Source: Cytophagaceae bacterium (GTDB taxonomy: Bacteria > Bacteroidota > Bacteroidia > Cytophagales > Cytophagaceae). Taken from it: DNA of 64,000 bases. The position numbers were made by a program, and so were the translations under genes. The number at the start of each line of letters is the position of its first letter. Positions within the stretch are counted from its first letter, which is position 1. The stretch covers positions 1 through 64,000 of the forward strand of contig JAQZBV010000003.1 of the NCBI GenBank assembly GCA_029237685.1, in the 5' to 3' direction. Below are positions 42,199 to 50,266 of this stretch, piece after piece. The notes under the pieces were generated by a model. That model searched no databases and was not told where the DNA came from. It worked only from the letters and a program-made list of their open reading frames with translations.

Positions 42199-44607
42199 GT
42201 GGGAAACCCTTCAGATACAGGAGAACTGTCTTTGACCAAAGAAGAAATACTGACCGACTACCGGGTGGCCTGTGAAAGTCGTCAAGCCAGCATTCTTGCT
42301 CGTAAAGAAGTTTACATGGGCAAGGCTAAGTTTGGTATTTTCGGAACAGGAAAAGAACTGGCTCAGATTGCCATGGCTAAGTATTTTAAAGCCGGTGATT
42401 TCAGAGCCGGTTATTACAGAGATCAAACGTTTGTCATGGCTACCGGCGAATTGACAATCGAACAATATTTTGCGCAACTCTACGCGCATGCGGATGTAGA
42501 AGCGGACCCGCATTCGGGAGGCCGGATGATGATCGGGCATTATGCCACAAGAAGTCTGGATGAAAACGGTTTGTTTAAAGATCTGACAAAGATCAAGAAC
42601 TCTACGCCTGATATCTCTCCAACCGGCGCTCAAATGGCGCGTTTGGTGGGTTTGGCTTACGCTTCCAAATTGTACCGCAACAATCCCGAACTGTCGTATT
42701 TGGATAAGTTTTCTGTCAACGGAAATGAAGTGGCTTTCGGAACTATTGGTAACGGAGCGACAGCGGAAGGTATCTTTTTCGAAGCCATTAATGCTGCCGG
42801 TGTATTGCAGATTCCAATGCTCGTTTCTATATGGGACGATGCTTACGCCATTTCTGTTACACAAGAGTTTCAAACGACAAAACTAGACATCTCTAAATTG
42901 TTTGAAGGTTTCCGCAGGGAGCCGGAAGAACGAGGGATCGAAATATTCAAAGCCAAAGGCTGGGATTACGAAGAGCTCTGCTACGCTTACCGTGAGGGAT
43001 CAAGGCTGTGCAGAGAAGAACATATACCGGTGCTGATGCATGTGCATGAAATCACACAACCGTTCGGTCATTCCACATCAGGTTCTCATGAACGGTATAA
43101 ACCGAGTGAGCGTTTAACCTGGGAAGAGGCGTACGATTGTAACCGTAAGTTCAAAGAATGGATTTTATCCAATGGCATTGCCTCGGAAGAAGATTTGGAT
43201 CACATCGAAAAAGAAGCGACAGAAAAAGTACGTCAGGCCCGTCAACGTGCCTGGGATGCTTATACCGCTTCCATGAAAGGTGATTTCGATGAAGCATTAC
43301 AAGGCTTAACTGCGGTAGCTCAAGAGAGCAGAAACACGGAGGTCATTACCGGCATTTATGAGCAGCTCAAGAAAACATTAAATCCATACCGCACGGATGC
43401 CATCAAGGCGGTGAAAAAAGCATTAAGACTGGTTCACGATGAAAATCTAGCTTCCAAAGCGGCGCTTCAGCAATGGATCAAGCGCACCGCTGCCGAGAAT
43501 GAAGTACGTTACAGTTCTCATTTGTACAGTCAATCTGCCGAGTCAGCTTTGAATGTTCCGTTCGTACCTCCGGTATACAACGACGACAGCCCCATGGTGG
43601 ATGGCAGGGAAGTGGTACAACATAATTTTGAAGCCTTGTTCCGCAAGGACCCTAGATTAGTGGCCTTCGGCGAAGATGTAGGACAGATTGGTGATGTGAA
43701 CCAAGGCTTTGCCGGACTTCAGGAAAAATTTGGAACGAATCGTATCATTGATACCGGTATTCGTGAAACGACTATTATTGGACAAGCTTTGGGTATGGCC
43801 ATGCGTGGTTTGCGACCGATTGCGGAAGTACAGTATTTGGATTACCTGTTATTCTGTATCCAGACGTTGTCTGATGATGTAGCGACATTACAATACCGTA
43901 CAGCGGGAGGACAAAAAGCTCCGTTAATTGTTCGAACACGCGGGCATCGCTTAGAGGGCATGTTTCATGCAGGTTCCCCGATGAGCATGATTTTGGGTGC
44001 AGTAAGGGGAATGTATGTTTTGGTGCCACGAGATCTCACGCAAGCAGCCGGCATGTACAATACGATGTTGAAATCTGACGATCCGGCATTGATCATTGAA
44101 TCACTTAACGCCTACCGTTTAAAAGAACGTTTGCCTGCTAACCTGGCGGAGTATACCATTCCATTGGGCGTACCTGAAACCCTTCGTCAGGGTAGCGATG
44201 TCACCATTGTAACCTATGGTTCCATGTGTAGAATTGTATTGGAAGCGGCAGAGGAATTGCAAGCCTTAGGAATCAGTTGCGAAGTGATCGATGCACAAAC
44301 CTTACTGCCTTTTGATCGCTACCATTTGATTGTTGAGAGCATCAAAAAGACCAATAGGGTAATCTTTGCGGATGAAGACGTTTCCGGCGGGGCTTCTGCT
44401 TACATGATGCAAAAAGTATTGGATGAGCAAGATGCGTACAAATGGTTAGATACTTCTCCTCGCTGCATCTCTGCGCAGGATCATCGCACCGCTTATTCAA
44501 CGGATGGTGATTACTTTTCGAAGTCAAATCCTGAAGATGTGATCGATGAAGTATATAAGATGATGCAAGAGGGCGCCCCTCAGCGTTTCCCTGATATCTA
44601 TAAATAA
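42199..44607 (+). CDS. Branched-chain 2-oxoacid dehydrogenase E1, alpha-beta fusion
   Basis: 802 aa, ThDP-dependent E1 with alpha part (about 1-440) and beta part (about 470-802) in one chain. Alpha: DFRAGYYRDQTFVMATGELT, HYATRSLDENGLF, and the ThDP Mg motif GNGATAEGIFFEAINAAGVL with IWDDAYAIS. Beta: FGEDVGQIGDVNQGFAGLQE, GIRETTIIGQALGMAMRGLR, and RTRGHRLEGMFHAGSP. Oxidatively decarboxylates branched-chain 2-oxoacids (or a related oxoacid) for the E2 core; E2 is not here. The start is GTG, supported by a strong AGAGGAGG Shine-Dalgarno sequence at 42185-42192. A UUCG-loop terminator follows. Confidence 0.9.
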   Translation: MGNPSDTGELSLTKEEILTDYRVACESRQASILARKEVYMGKAKFGIFGTGKELAQIAMAKYFKAGDFRAGYYRDQTFVMATGELTIEQYFAQLYAHADVEADPHSGGRMMIGHYATRSLDENGLFKDLTKIKNSTPDISPTGAQMARLVGLAYASKLYRNNPELSYLDKFSVNGNEVAFGTIGNGATAEGIFFEAINAAGVLQIPMLVSIWDDAYAISVTQEFQTTKLDISKLFEGFRREPEERGIEIFKAKGWDYEELCYAYREGSRLCREEHIPVLMHVHEITQPFGHSTSGSHERYKPSERLTWEEAYDCNRKFKEWILSNGIASEEDLDHIEKEATEKVRQARQRAWDAYTASMKGDFDEALQGLTAVAQESRNTEVITGIYEQLKKTLNPYRTDAIKAVKKALRLVHDENLASKAALQQWIKRTAAENEVRYSSHLYSQSAESALNVPFVPPVYNDDSPMVDGREVVQHNFEALFRKDPRLVAFGEDVGQIGDVNQGFAGLQEKFGTNRIIDTGIRETTIIGQALGMAMRGLRPIAEVQYLDYLLFCIQTLSDDVATLQYRTAGGQKAPLIVRTRGHRLEGMFHAGSPMSMILGAVRGMYVLVPRDLTQAAGMYNTMLKSDDPALIIESLNAYRLKERLPANLAEYTIPLGVPETLRQGSDVTIVTYGSMCRIVLEAAEELQALGISCEVIDAQTLLPFDRYHLIVESIKKTNRVIFADEDVSGGASAYMMQKVLDEQDAYKWLDTSPRCISAQDHRTAYSTDGDYFSKSNPEDVIDEVYKMMQEGAPQRFPDIYK

Positions 44608-44649
44608 GGGACAAAGGAAGAATCTTTAACCTTAAGTCAATATAACTGG

Positions 44650-44671
44650 AAGGCCCTTCGGGGCCTTTTTT
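44650..44671 (+). terminator. UUCG-tetraloop terminator
   Basis: aaggccc TTCG gggcctt followed by tttt: a compact 7-bp GC-rich stem with the stable C(UUCG)G loop. Its T-run runs straight into the ATG of the acyltransferase at 44672. Confidence 0.85.
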
Positions 44672-45667
44672 ATGGAAGAGAGCAAAAGAAATAATTTGGG
44701 TATCGTCAGGTTTATTCTGGCACTTGTCGTTTTTGTCGCTCACTTTTTAGAATTGGGACAAATAACGGATCTGGCATTTTTACGTCCTTGGGCTAAGAGT
44801 TTTTTAGCGGTACAATTGTTTTTTATGCTAAGCGGGTATTTTTCTGTAAGCAGTTTTGAAAAAAGTAAGGGTACTACAGCCTTCTACATGAAAAGGTTCT
44901 TTAGGATTTACCCTGCCTATTTTTTTGTTGTCTTCATTTCCTTTTTATTGCTCTCTCTTATTTCTACTCTTGACCTGACCAGTTATTTTAGTTCGTCGGC
45001 GACCTGGAAATATTTAGGAGCCAATTTGCTCTTTGCAAACTTTCTGGCTCCGGTTTTACCGGGTGTTTTCGACCATAATCATTTACCCTATATCAATGGC
45101 TCTTTGTGGACACTCAAAATAGAAGTGGCTTATTTTTTATTCGTTCCGGTAATTTTCTTTGCTAGAAAACACATCGGTAAATGGCCGGTTAGTGTTGGAT
45201 TAATCGTGATTTCTCTGCTCTATGCCTTCCTCCTGGAAAAAGTATTTTTGGGACATGGTATTTGGATCAAACAACTGCCCGGTCAACTGCATTGGTTTGC
45301 TTTCGGATTGATGGCATTTGATCTGCGCGATAAAATTTTTCGTATCAACAGTTGGGTATACTTTGCTGCTTTAATAGCCTTGTGTGTGCTGCACTATTGG
45401 TGGACACCCCTCTTATTTGTCATCGCTATAGCACTCGTCTTTGGAATAGGATTGAAATTACCTTCTTATAAGATCAGTAATTGGATGGGTAATGTTTCTT
45501 ATAGTTTTTATTTAATCCACTTTCCTGTTATTCAGGTTGGCGTTGCCTTGGGTTTAATTGTAAATAATAATGGCTTGTCATTCCTAGGGTGTCTTATTGT
45601 AATCTTAGCATTGTCCTCCTTTATTTATCGATGCGTAGAGCGTCCTCTGATGATTAAAAAACAGTAG
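44672..45667 (+). CDS. Membrane acyltransferase (acyltransferase 3 family)
   Basis: 331 aa with about ten membrane helices. It begins NLGIVRFILALVVFVAHFLE (family RFxxAxxVxxxH start with His at about residue 24), then AVQLFFMLSGYFSVSSFEKS and MKRFFRIYPAYFFV (R-x-R-I-Y-P, the family signature), and ends YRCVERPLMIKK. These enzymes O-acylate extracellular sugars, lipids or peptidoglycan. The substrate is unknown. The ATG lies directly after the terminator T-run, so either its mRNA starts inside the terminator with almost no leader or it depends on read-through. Confidence 0.85.
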   Translation: MEESKRNNLGIVRFILALVVFVAHFLELGQITDLAFLRPWAKSFLAVQLFFMLSGYFSVSSFEKSKGTTAFYMKRFFRIYPAYFFVVFISFLLLSLISTLDLTSYFSSSATWKYLGANLLFANFLAPVLPGVFDHNHLPYINGSLWTLKIEVAYFLFVPVIFFARKHIGKWPVSVGLIVISLLYAFLLEKVFLGHGIWIKQLPGQLHWFAFGLMAFDLRDKIFRINSWVYFAALIALCVLHYWWTPLLFVIAIALVFGIGLKLPSYKISNWMGNVSYSFYLIHFPVIQVGVALGLIVNNNGLSFLGCLIVILALSSFIYRCVERPLMIKKQ

Positions 45668-45672
45668 TCTTA

Positions 45673-45709
45673 GTTCCGCAGGATACCTTTCTGGAGACCC
45701 TGCGGGAAC
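45673..45709 (+). terminator. Weak hairpin after the acyltransferase
   Basis: gttccgcagg / cctgcgggaac, a 10-bp stem with one bulged C, not followed by a T-run. Could be a weak terminator. Confidence 0.45.
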
Positions 45710-45739
45710 TTATAAGGCGCAGTGGATTTTAAAGAAAAA

Positions 45740-45769
45740 AAATCCCGTTCACTCAAGGCAACGGGATTT
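45740..45769 (-). terminator. Terminator of the 51-aa membrane peptide gene
   Basis: aaatcccgtt / aacgggattt with a 10-base loop. An A-rich run on the plus side (T-rich on the minus strand) makes it a terminator for minus-strand transcription. Confidence 0.8.
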
Positions 45770-45820
45770 CCTAATAGACTTAACTTTCATGACGATCAAG
45801 CCGGATAACCGGTCTTAACC

Positions 45821-45976
45821 TTATTTTATTTTTTCATAATCAATATCCTGAACATCTCCTGTTCTGCGCAAGGGATGCACACGCTGAGGAGCAGGTTTAA
45901 GTTGTTTGGTTTGAAATACATTCAATGCTCTCAAAACCAAAAGCATGGAAAGAACAATAGAAAGGAATAGTAACAT
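45821..45976 (-). CDS. 51-aa membrane protein, DUF4834-like (not in the ORF track)
   Basis: Too short for the track. MLLFLSIVLSMLLVLRALNV forms one membrane helix at the N-terminus, followed by a basic stretch (KQLKPAPQRVHPLRR) and the acidic end DVQDIDYEKIK. The end resembles the DYEEIK tail of Bacteroidota small membrane proteins of the DUF4834 type. A terminator lies 50 bases downstream, which supports a real transcript. Function unknown. Confidence 0.65.
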   Translation of the reverse strand: MLLFLSIVLSMLLVLRALNVFQTKQLKPAPQRVHPLRRTGDVQDIDYEKIK

Positions 45977-46097
45977 CTGTTTTAATTTTAGAGTATACCT
46001 TTAAGACGAAAAGTCTCACCTTTTATTTTACCAATCTATATTTTTTACTAGAATTAGTGATTTAGTTCTCCTATCTGCTAGGATACTGATAAGTTTT

Positions 46098-46273
46098 CTT
46101 TCCAATCCGTCCTCTTTCTTTTCTTTTGATCGCCCAAAAGAAAAGAAACAAAAGAAAAGGGCGCCACCAAAACCAATTAAAGAAGAGCCTTTGGGATCCT
46201 TTAAACGGCACGTAGTTAATTCCAAACAGGCTCTTCTTTAATTCGCTCTTTTCGTGGACGCCCACCGCACCAT
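46098..46273. repeat. CTTTTCTTTTG element with variable stem, copy 2
   Basis: Same flanks as copy 1 (6231-6405): cttttcttttgatcgcccaa on the left, and attcgctcttttcgtggacg followed by cccaccgcacca on the right. The loop acgtagttaattccaaac is also shared. The central stem is aattaaagaagagcct (46175-46190) with aggctcttctttaatt (46228-46243), a perfect 16-bp pair whose sequence is largely different from copy 1. Track ORFs of 64-65 aa here are translations of the element. Confidence 0.85.
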
Positions 46274-46363
46274 ACCTTTGTTATAATAATATTCATTAGC
46301 CTAATTAATTCCAAGTAGACTAATAAGGCTGTGTGAACTAAAGAACTAATTATAATTTATTTA

Positions 46364-46406
46364 AACAACTAACAACTAACAACTAACAACTAACAACTAA
46401 CAACTA
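46364..46406. repeat. AACTAAC heptamer array
   Basis: About six tandem copies of aacaact/aactaac (period 7), ending 5 bases before the stop codon of the DinB-like gene (minus strand). No inverted partner was seen nearby. Confidence 0.9.
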
Positions 46407-46411
46407 TTTTC

Positions 46412-46957
46412 TTACCAGTTCATCCTTGTTTTCAGGCTTGTGATATGAGCCAGGTGATGGTTGCCGTGCCAGGCATAAACACCGATGTTTTCATCCAATC
46501 TAAACCGTTTCCCATGCTCCGGGTGAATGAATGTTTTCTGTAGGTCTTCGTTGCTCAAAGAGCGCAATAAGATCGTCCAGCGCTGATGAAGTCCTTCCAG
46601 CAAAAGCAAAGCGGGAGCAATGGGTATTGTTTTGCTGTCTGCCAATTCTGCCCAACGTTCTTCGTAATAAGGTTTGATGGTAGGTTCATCTTCCGTCAAG
46701 GCTAGTTTAAAGCGGATCATGCTGTTCATGTGACTGTCCGAACAATGATGAACGACCTGACGGATGGTCCAGCCATCTGGTCTGTAAGGTGTATCCAGTT
46801 GTGCATCATTCAATCCGTTTACAGCCTGTTTGAGTCTTGCGGGCAAAGTTTCAATGTCTTTGATATAGCCATCCATCAATTCCTGGGTTAGAATTTGTGG
46901 CGCTTCGAATTTCCCGATGGGAAATCTAAGAGAATCAAGGGGAGTGTTCATTTGCAT
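46412..46957 (-). CDS. DinB/YfiT-like metal-dependent protein
   Basis: 181 aa, started at the Met at 46957 because the terminator of the upstream gene (46982-47020) sits inside the longer track ORF. The N-terminal LRFPIGKFEAPQILTQELMD matches the YfiT/BstA-type DinB proteins. A four-helix bundle with His ligands in VVHHCSDSHMNS and in HGNHHLAHI fits the family's metal triad. Such proteins are bacillithiol or glutathione-like transferases or unknown hydrolases. In Bacteroidota, where bacillithiol occurs in some species, thiol transfer is plausible but unproven. Confidence 0.8.
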   Translation of the reverse strand: MQMNTPLDSLRFPIGKFEAPQILTQELMDGYIKDIETLPARLKQAVNGLNDAQLDTPYRPDGWTIRQVVHHCSDSHMNSMIRFKLALTEDEPTIKPYYEERWAELADSKTIPIAPALLLLEGLHQRWTILLRSLSNEDLQKTFIHPEHGKRFRLDENIGVYAWHGNHHLAHITSLKTRMNW

Positions 46958-46981
46958 TTTATTTAGAGTAAAAAAGAATAA

Positions 46982-47020
46982 ACAGGTAATGCGCAAGCAT
47001 GAGTGAATCAGCTTACCTGT
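46982..47020 (-). terminator. Terminator of the lipoprotein gene at 47043
   Basis: acaggtaa / ttacctgt with a 23-base loop. On the minus strand it is followed by a T-rich stretch (ttattcttttttac). It lies between the 47043 stop and the DinB start. Confidence 0.7.
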
Positions 47021-47042
47021 ACTGTTACTCAAACTCGCTTAA

Positions 47043-47573
47043 TTAAGGGGTCTTTCGGATAACAATAGGATCAGATTCTACAGAGTTGCTGTAATTGCCT
47101 TTTCTGTCCTTGATGTGGACGACAAACTTTAGCGTATCGTCTGTCGGTTGATCCGTACTGTAGTTAAAAATCATGTTGTAAAAAATATCACCTTCTAATG
47201 GTCCCGGCGTACTTACAGGAGCCAACAAAGGCATATGCCCATCAAAGGTAACACCACTAGGGAAGGTGAGTTGGTTGAATACACCATTAGTTTGTCTGTA
47301 GACATCTACAAAATAATCCAGGTTGTCTTCGCCACGCTGATCTTCCGGAAAACCAAGGTCTCCGTCTCCGTCTTCAAAATGAATACCGAGTATAATGGAA
47401 TCCGCATCAATCAACTGATCGGCATTGAAGAAAGTAACTTTGCGTATATCCTTGTATTCGATCTTCGGTGTTTCAGAAAATTTGGGTATCTTTCTGCATC
47501 CTGTAAACACAGCTATACCAACTGCTACAAGCAGTACAGATAAAAAGTAGGTGGTGGATTTGGAGAACAGCAT
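47043..47573 (-). CDS. Lipoprotein of unknown function
   Basis: 176 aa. Signal peptide with lipobox VFTGC (Cys at about residue 26), then a beta-rich domain: DADSIILGIHFEDGDGDLGF (a typical Bacteroidota repeat), a central segment, and DTLKFVVHIKDRKGNYSNSV near the C-terminus, which looks like an Ig-like or cadherin-type fold. Similar short lipoproteins are common in the phylum; the role is unknown. Divergent from the LuxE-like gene by 30 bases. Confidence 0.75.
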   Translation of the reverse strand: MLFSKSTTYFLSVLLVAVGIAVFTGCRKIPKFSETPKIEYKDIRKVTFFNADQLIDADSIILGIHFEDGDGDLGFPEDQRGEDNLDYFVDVYRQTNGVFNQLTFPSGVTFDGHMPLLAPVSTPGPLEGDIFYNMIFNYSTDQPTDDTLKFVVHIKDRKGNYSNSVESDPIVIRKTP

Positions 47574-47603
47574 CTAAAGGTTTAATACCTAAAGATAACG
47601 ATA

Positions 47604-48620
47604 ATGACGGATAGGGAAAGCATTCAAAAGAAAATTTTATCGATTGATTCCGATGCATCTTTCAATGCGCTGGCTTTGGCGCTTTTTCGTGAGCAATCAA
47701 AAAACAATCCGGTTTATAGACAATATTTGGATTTGATCGGCAAAGATCCTTCCTCGGTGCTGCACTATACTGCTATTCCTTGTTTACCGGTCTCTTTTTT
47801 TAAAACACAACAAGTGATTTCCGTTTCGTTGTCTGATTTGAAACTGGCCACACAATCCGTTCAATTCAAAAGCAGCGGCACCACACAGCAGGAGCGAAGT
47901 ACACACTGGGTGTACGATGCCGGCTGGTATGAAAAAATAACGGCAGAAGGTTTCCAACGGTTTTTTGGAAAGATCGAGGACTATGTCATCATCGCTTGTT
48001 TGCCTTCTTACTATGAAAACAAAGAGTCTTCTTTGTTGTATATGGTTAATCATTTCATCGCATTGAGTAAACACCCTTTGTCTGGCTATTATGATTTTGC
48101 AGGGCAGGAGCTGGCTCAAGTAATTAAAAAATGCCAATCGGAAGGCAAAAAAACATGGATCATAGGTGTAACCTATGCTTTATTGGATTGGGCAGAAAGT
48201 AACATAAAAATAACATTGGACGATTCTTCCGTCATTTTGGAAACCGGAGGCATGAAAGGCCGTAGAAGAGAATTAGTGCGTTCAGAACTCCATGAACGGT
48301 TGAAAAAAGGACTGGGTGTCAAAAAAATATATTCAGAATATGGCATGTGTGAAATGTTATCGCAAGCCTATTGTTTTGAAAAAGAGGAATTTGAGGCTGT
48401 TCCCTGGTTAAGGTTCGGATTGAGGGAACTCAACGACCCCTTCAGCAGTTTTGAAACAGGAAGTGGAGTAATTCGGGTCTTTGATTTGGCCAATATGGAC
48501 AGTTGCTGTTTCCTGGAAACCCAGGATATTGGTCAGCGGGAGGCTGGTGGAAAGCTAAAAATCATAGGAAGATTGGATAATTCCGATATCCGTGGATGTA
48601 ATTTATTGTATCAAAACTAG
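47604..48620 (+). CDS. LuxE-like acyl-protein synthetase family protein
   Basis: 338 aa. Belongs to the LuxE family of ANL-type adenylate-forming enzymes: the P-loop-like FKSSGTTQQERSTHW and GGMKGRRRELVRSELHERL, then IYSEYGMCEMLSQAYC, match the family. LuxE activates fatty acids as acyl-AMP and passes them to a reductase in luminous bacteria. No luciferase or reductase (LuxC) genes are here, so it more likely activates an acyl group in lipid or capsule metabolism, which is inference. The stop is followed within 70 bases by the small lipoprotein gene, which has its own promoter. Confidence 0.8.
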   Translation: MTDRESIQKKILSIDSDASFNALALALFREQSKNNPVYRQYLDLIGKDPSSVLHYTAIPCLPVSFFKTQQVISVSLSDLKLATQSVQFKSSGTTQQERSTHWVYDAGWYEKITAEGFQRFFGKIEDYVIIACLPSYYENKESSLLYMVNHFIALSKHPLSGYYDFAGQELAQVIKKCQSEGKKTWIIGVTYALLDWAESNIKITLDDSSVILETGGMKGRRRELVRSELHERLKKGLGVKKIYSEYGMCEMLSQAYCFEKEEFEAVPWLRFGLRELNDPFSSFETGSGVIRVFDLANMDSCCFLETQDIGQREAGGKLKIIGRLDNSDIRGCNLLYQN

Positions 48621-48628
48621 ATTGATTT

Positions 48629-48657
48629 TTGGTTTTAGATAGAATTCCTTATATTTG
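48629..48657 (+). promoter_or_regulatory. Promoter of the small lipoprotein gene
   Basis: TTG (48629-48631), 18 bases, TATATTTG (48650-48657), a full match to the -33/-7 Bacteroidota consensus. It sits 31 bases upstream of the ATG at 48689 and overlaps the track start, which is therefore not the true one. Confidence 0.75.
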
Positions 48658-48688
48658 TTATAATAAATTAACCCAAATACGAGATCTA

Positions 48689-48817
48689 ATGAAAACAAGA
48701 TTAGTTGCTTTGATCGTTCTAGTTGCCTTAGGAGTTATCTCTGCCTGTTCACCGCACAGAACTTGCCCTACCTATATGAAAAATAATGCAACAGAAGTAA
48801 AAGAGGCTAAAGTTTAG
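48689..48817 (+). CDS. Small lipoprotein (42 aa)
   Basis: 42 aa from the ATG at 48689. MKTRLVALIVLVALGVISAC is a lipoprotein signal peptide with a clear lipobox (ISAC). The mature part is only about 23 residues (SPHRTCPTYMKNNATEVKEA). Its own promoter and terminator make it an independent unit. Small Bacteroidota lipoproteins of this kind have no known function. Confidence 0.75.
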   Translation: MKTRLVALIVLVALGVISACSPHRTCPTYMKNNATEVKEAKV

Positions 48818-48850
48818 TCCTGTTTTAAACTATTGCATCAATATATATAG

Positions 48851-48881
48851 AAAGAGTCCCTCAAAAGAGGGGCTCTTTTAA
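48851..48881. terminator. Terminator between the lipoprotein and response regulator genes
   Basis: aaagagtccc / ggggctcttt with one G-U pair and an 8-10-base loop, followed by taattttt on the plus strand. Can serve both converging genes; it overlaps the last codon of the regulator. Confidence 0.75.
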
Positions 48882-50035
48882 TTTTTTACATACAATTTGG
48901 CATCATCAAGTGTGATCTTTTTATCACTCATGATAACCAAGCGCTCGACCACGTTTTTCAATTCTCTGATATTTCCTGTCCAGGCTTGTTGCTGCAGGTA
49001 CTCCATCGCTTTGGCATCGATGTTCTTTTTAGGAGAACCATATTCATCTGCAATCTGATTCAGAAAATGTTCAACTAATAAAGGAATATCATCTTTACGC
49101 TCTTTTAAAGAAGGCACTTGAATGACAATGACTGAAAGTCTGTGGTACAAGTCTTCTCGGAATCTGTTTTGTTTGATCTCTTCCTGAATGTCTTTATTGG
49201 TAGCAGCGATGATACGAACGTTGACTTTGATGTCTTTCTCTCCACCGACACGTGTGATTTTATTTTCCTGCAAGGCGCGTAATACCTTGGCTTGAGCGGC
49301 GAGACTCATGTCGCCGATTTCATCTAAGAACAACGTACCTTCATTGGCTTGTTCAAATTTTCCGATGCGTTGTTTGATGGCAGAAGTAAAGGCGCCTTTT
49401 TCATGACCAAATAATTCGCTTTCGATCAACTCTGCCGGAATCGCGGCGCAGTTGACCTCTACAAAGGGACCGTTGGACCTGTTGCTCTTGGCGTGCAACC
49501 AGCGTGCTACCAGCTCTTTGCCCGATCCATTGGGGCCGGTAACGAATACACGTGCTTCGGTGGGAGCTACTTTATCAATGGTTTTATGAATGAGTTGTAT
49601 CGGTGCCGATTGACCGACGATATCAAACGTTTTGCTGATTTTTTTCTTCAGTACTTTGGTCTCCGTCACCAGATTTCCCTTGTCCATCGCGTTGCGAATG
49701 GTGATCAGCAAACGATTTAAATCCGGAGGTTTAGGAACGAAATCATAAGCTCCTTTTTTTGTCGCTTCTACCGCATTTTCAATCGTCCCATGCGCTGAGA
49801 TCATGATGAAAGGAGTATCCACTCCCGCTTCCATGGCTTTCTCCAGCACTTCGATGCCATCCATTTTTGGCATCTTGATGTCGCATAGCACCACATCGTA
49901 ATTGTTTTCCAATACCATTTTCAATCCTTCTTCTCCGTCTTTCGCTTCGTGAATTTCGAACTTTTCGTATTCTAAAATTTCACGAAGGGTAGCGCGTATG
50001 CTTTTTTCATCGTCGATAATAAGTAGTGATGGCAT
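48878..50035 (-). CDS. Sigma-54-type response regulator without a DNA-binding domain
   Basis: 385 aa. N-terminal receiver with phospho-acceptor Asp52 (VVLCDIKMPKMDG) and the Lys of FVPKP. AAA+ sigma-54 interaction domain (about 138-370): Walker A GPNGSGKE (167-174), Walker B TLFLDEIGD (about 234-242), NCAAIPAELIESELFG, and the loop GAFTSA (214-219), where the family normally has GAFTGA. The protein ends after KITLDDAKLYVKN; the C-terminal Fis-type helix-turn-helix of NtrC-like regulators is absent. It may activate sigma-54 from solution, like HTH-less regulators known elsewhere, or act as a partner of another regulator. No sensor kinase is adjacent. Confidence 0.9.
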   Translation of the reverse strand: MPSLLIIDDEKSIRATLREILEYEKFEIHEAKDGEEGLKMVLENNYDVVLCDIKMPKMDGIEVLEKAMEAGVDTPFIMISAHGTIENAVEATKKGAYDFVPKPPDLNRLLITIRNAMDKGNLVTETKVLKKKISKTFDIVGQSAPIQLIHKTIDKVAPTEARVFVTGPNGSGKELVARWLHAKSNRSNGPFVEVNCAAIPAELIESELFGHEKGAFTSAIKQRIGKFEQANEGTLFLDEIGDMSLAAQAKVLRALQENKITRVGGEKDIKVNVRIIAATNKDIQEEIKQNRFREDLYHRLSVIVIQVPSLKERKDDIPLLVEHFLNQIADEYGSPKKNIDAKAMEYLQQQAWTGNIRELKNVVERLVIMSDKKITLDDAKLYVKN

Positions 50036-50131
50036 AGATATTTTATTTTTAATAGGTATAGTTTTAATATTGATGTATTGAAATTAAAGATAAGAATGTT
50101 CTTGTTAATAGAATCACTTTGGTGAAAATTT

Positions 50132-50243
50132 GGGCGTGCCCCTTCGGGTCGGGCTATCCGCTGCAAGTCCTCGCTCGGAACAATCTGTAGTGATAGTATT
50201 AAGTAGAGGCTCGCTGTGGGCTTTACGCTACTATCCCTCACGC
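50132..50243 (-). repeat. GCGTTAGGGAT-type intergenic element, copy F (divergent)
   Basis: On the minus strand: gcgtgagggatagtagcgta, aagcccacagcgagc, then a long middle, agcgaggacttgcagcgg, and agcccgacccgaaggggcac ending gcc. Most divergent copy, with gcgtgaggg in place of gcgttaggg. Lies 24 bases after the 3' end of rnpB. Confidence 0.65.
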
Positions 50244-50266
50244 AACTTTTTATCCATTCTAAAAAA

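Noticed and set aside
46364-46406. Heptamer arrays as a CRISPR or VNTR-type CRISPR-like locus
   Set aside because: Units are 7 bp with no spacers and no cas genes; they do not meet CRISPR structure.
47604-48620. Bioluminescence (lux) operon
   Set aside because: The LuxE-like gene has no luxA/B/C neighbours; the family is broader than luminescence.
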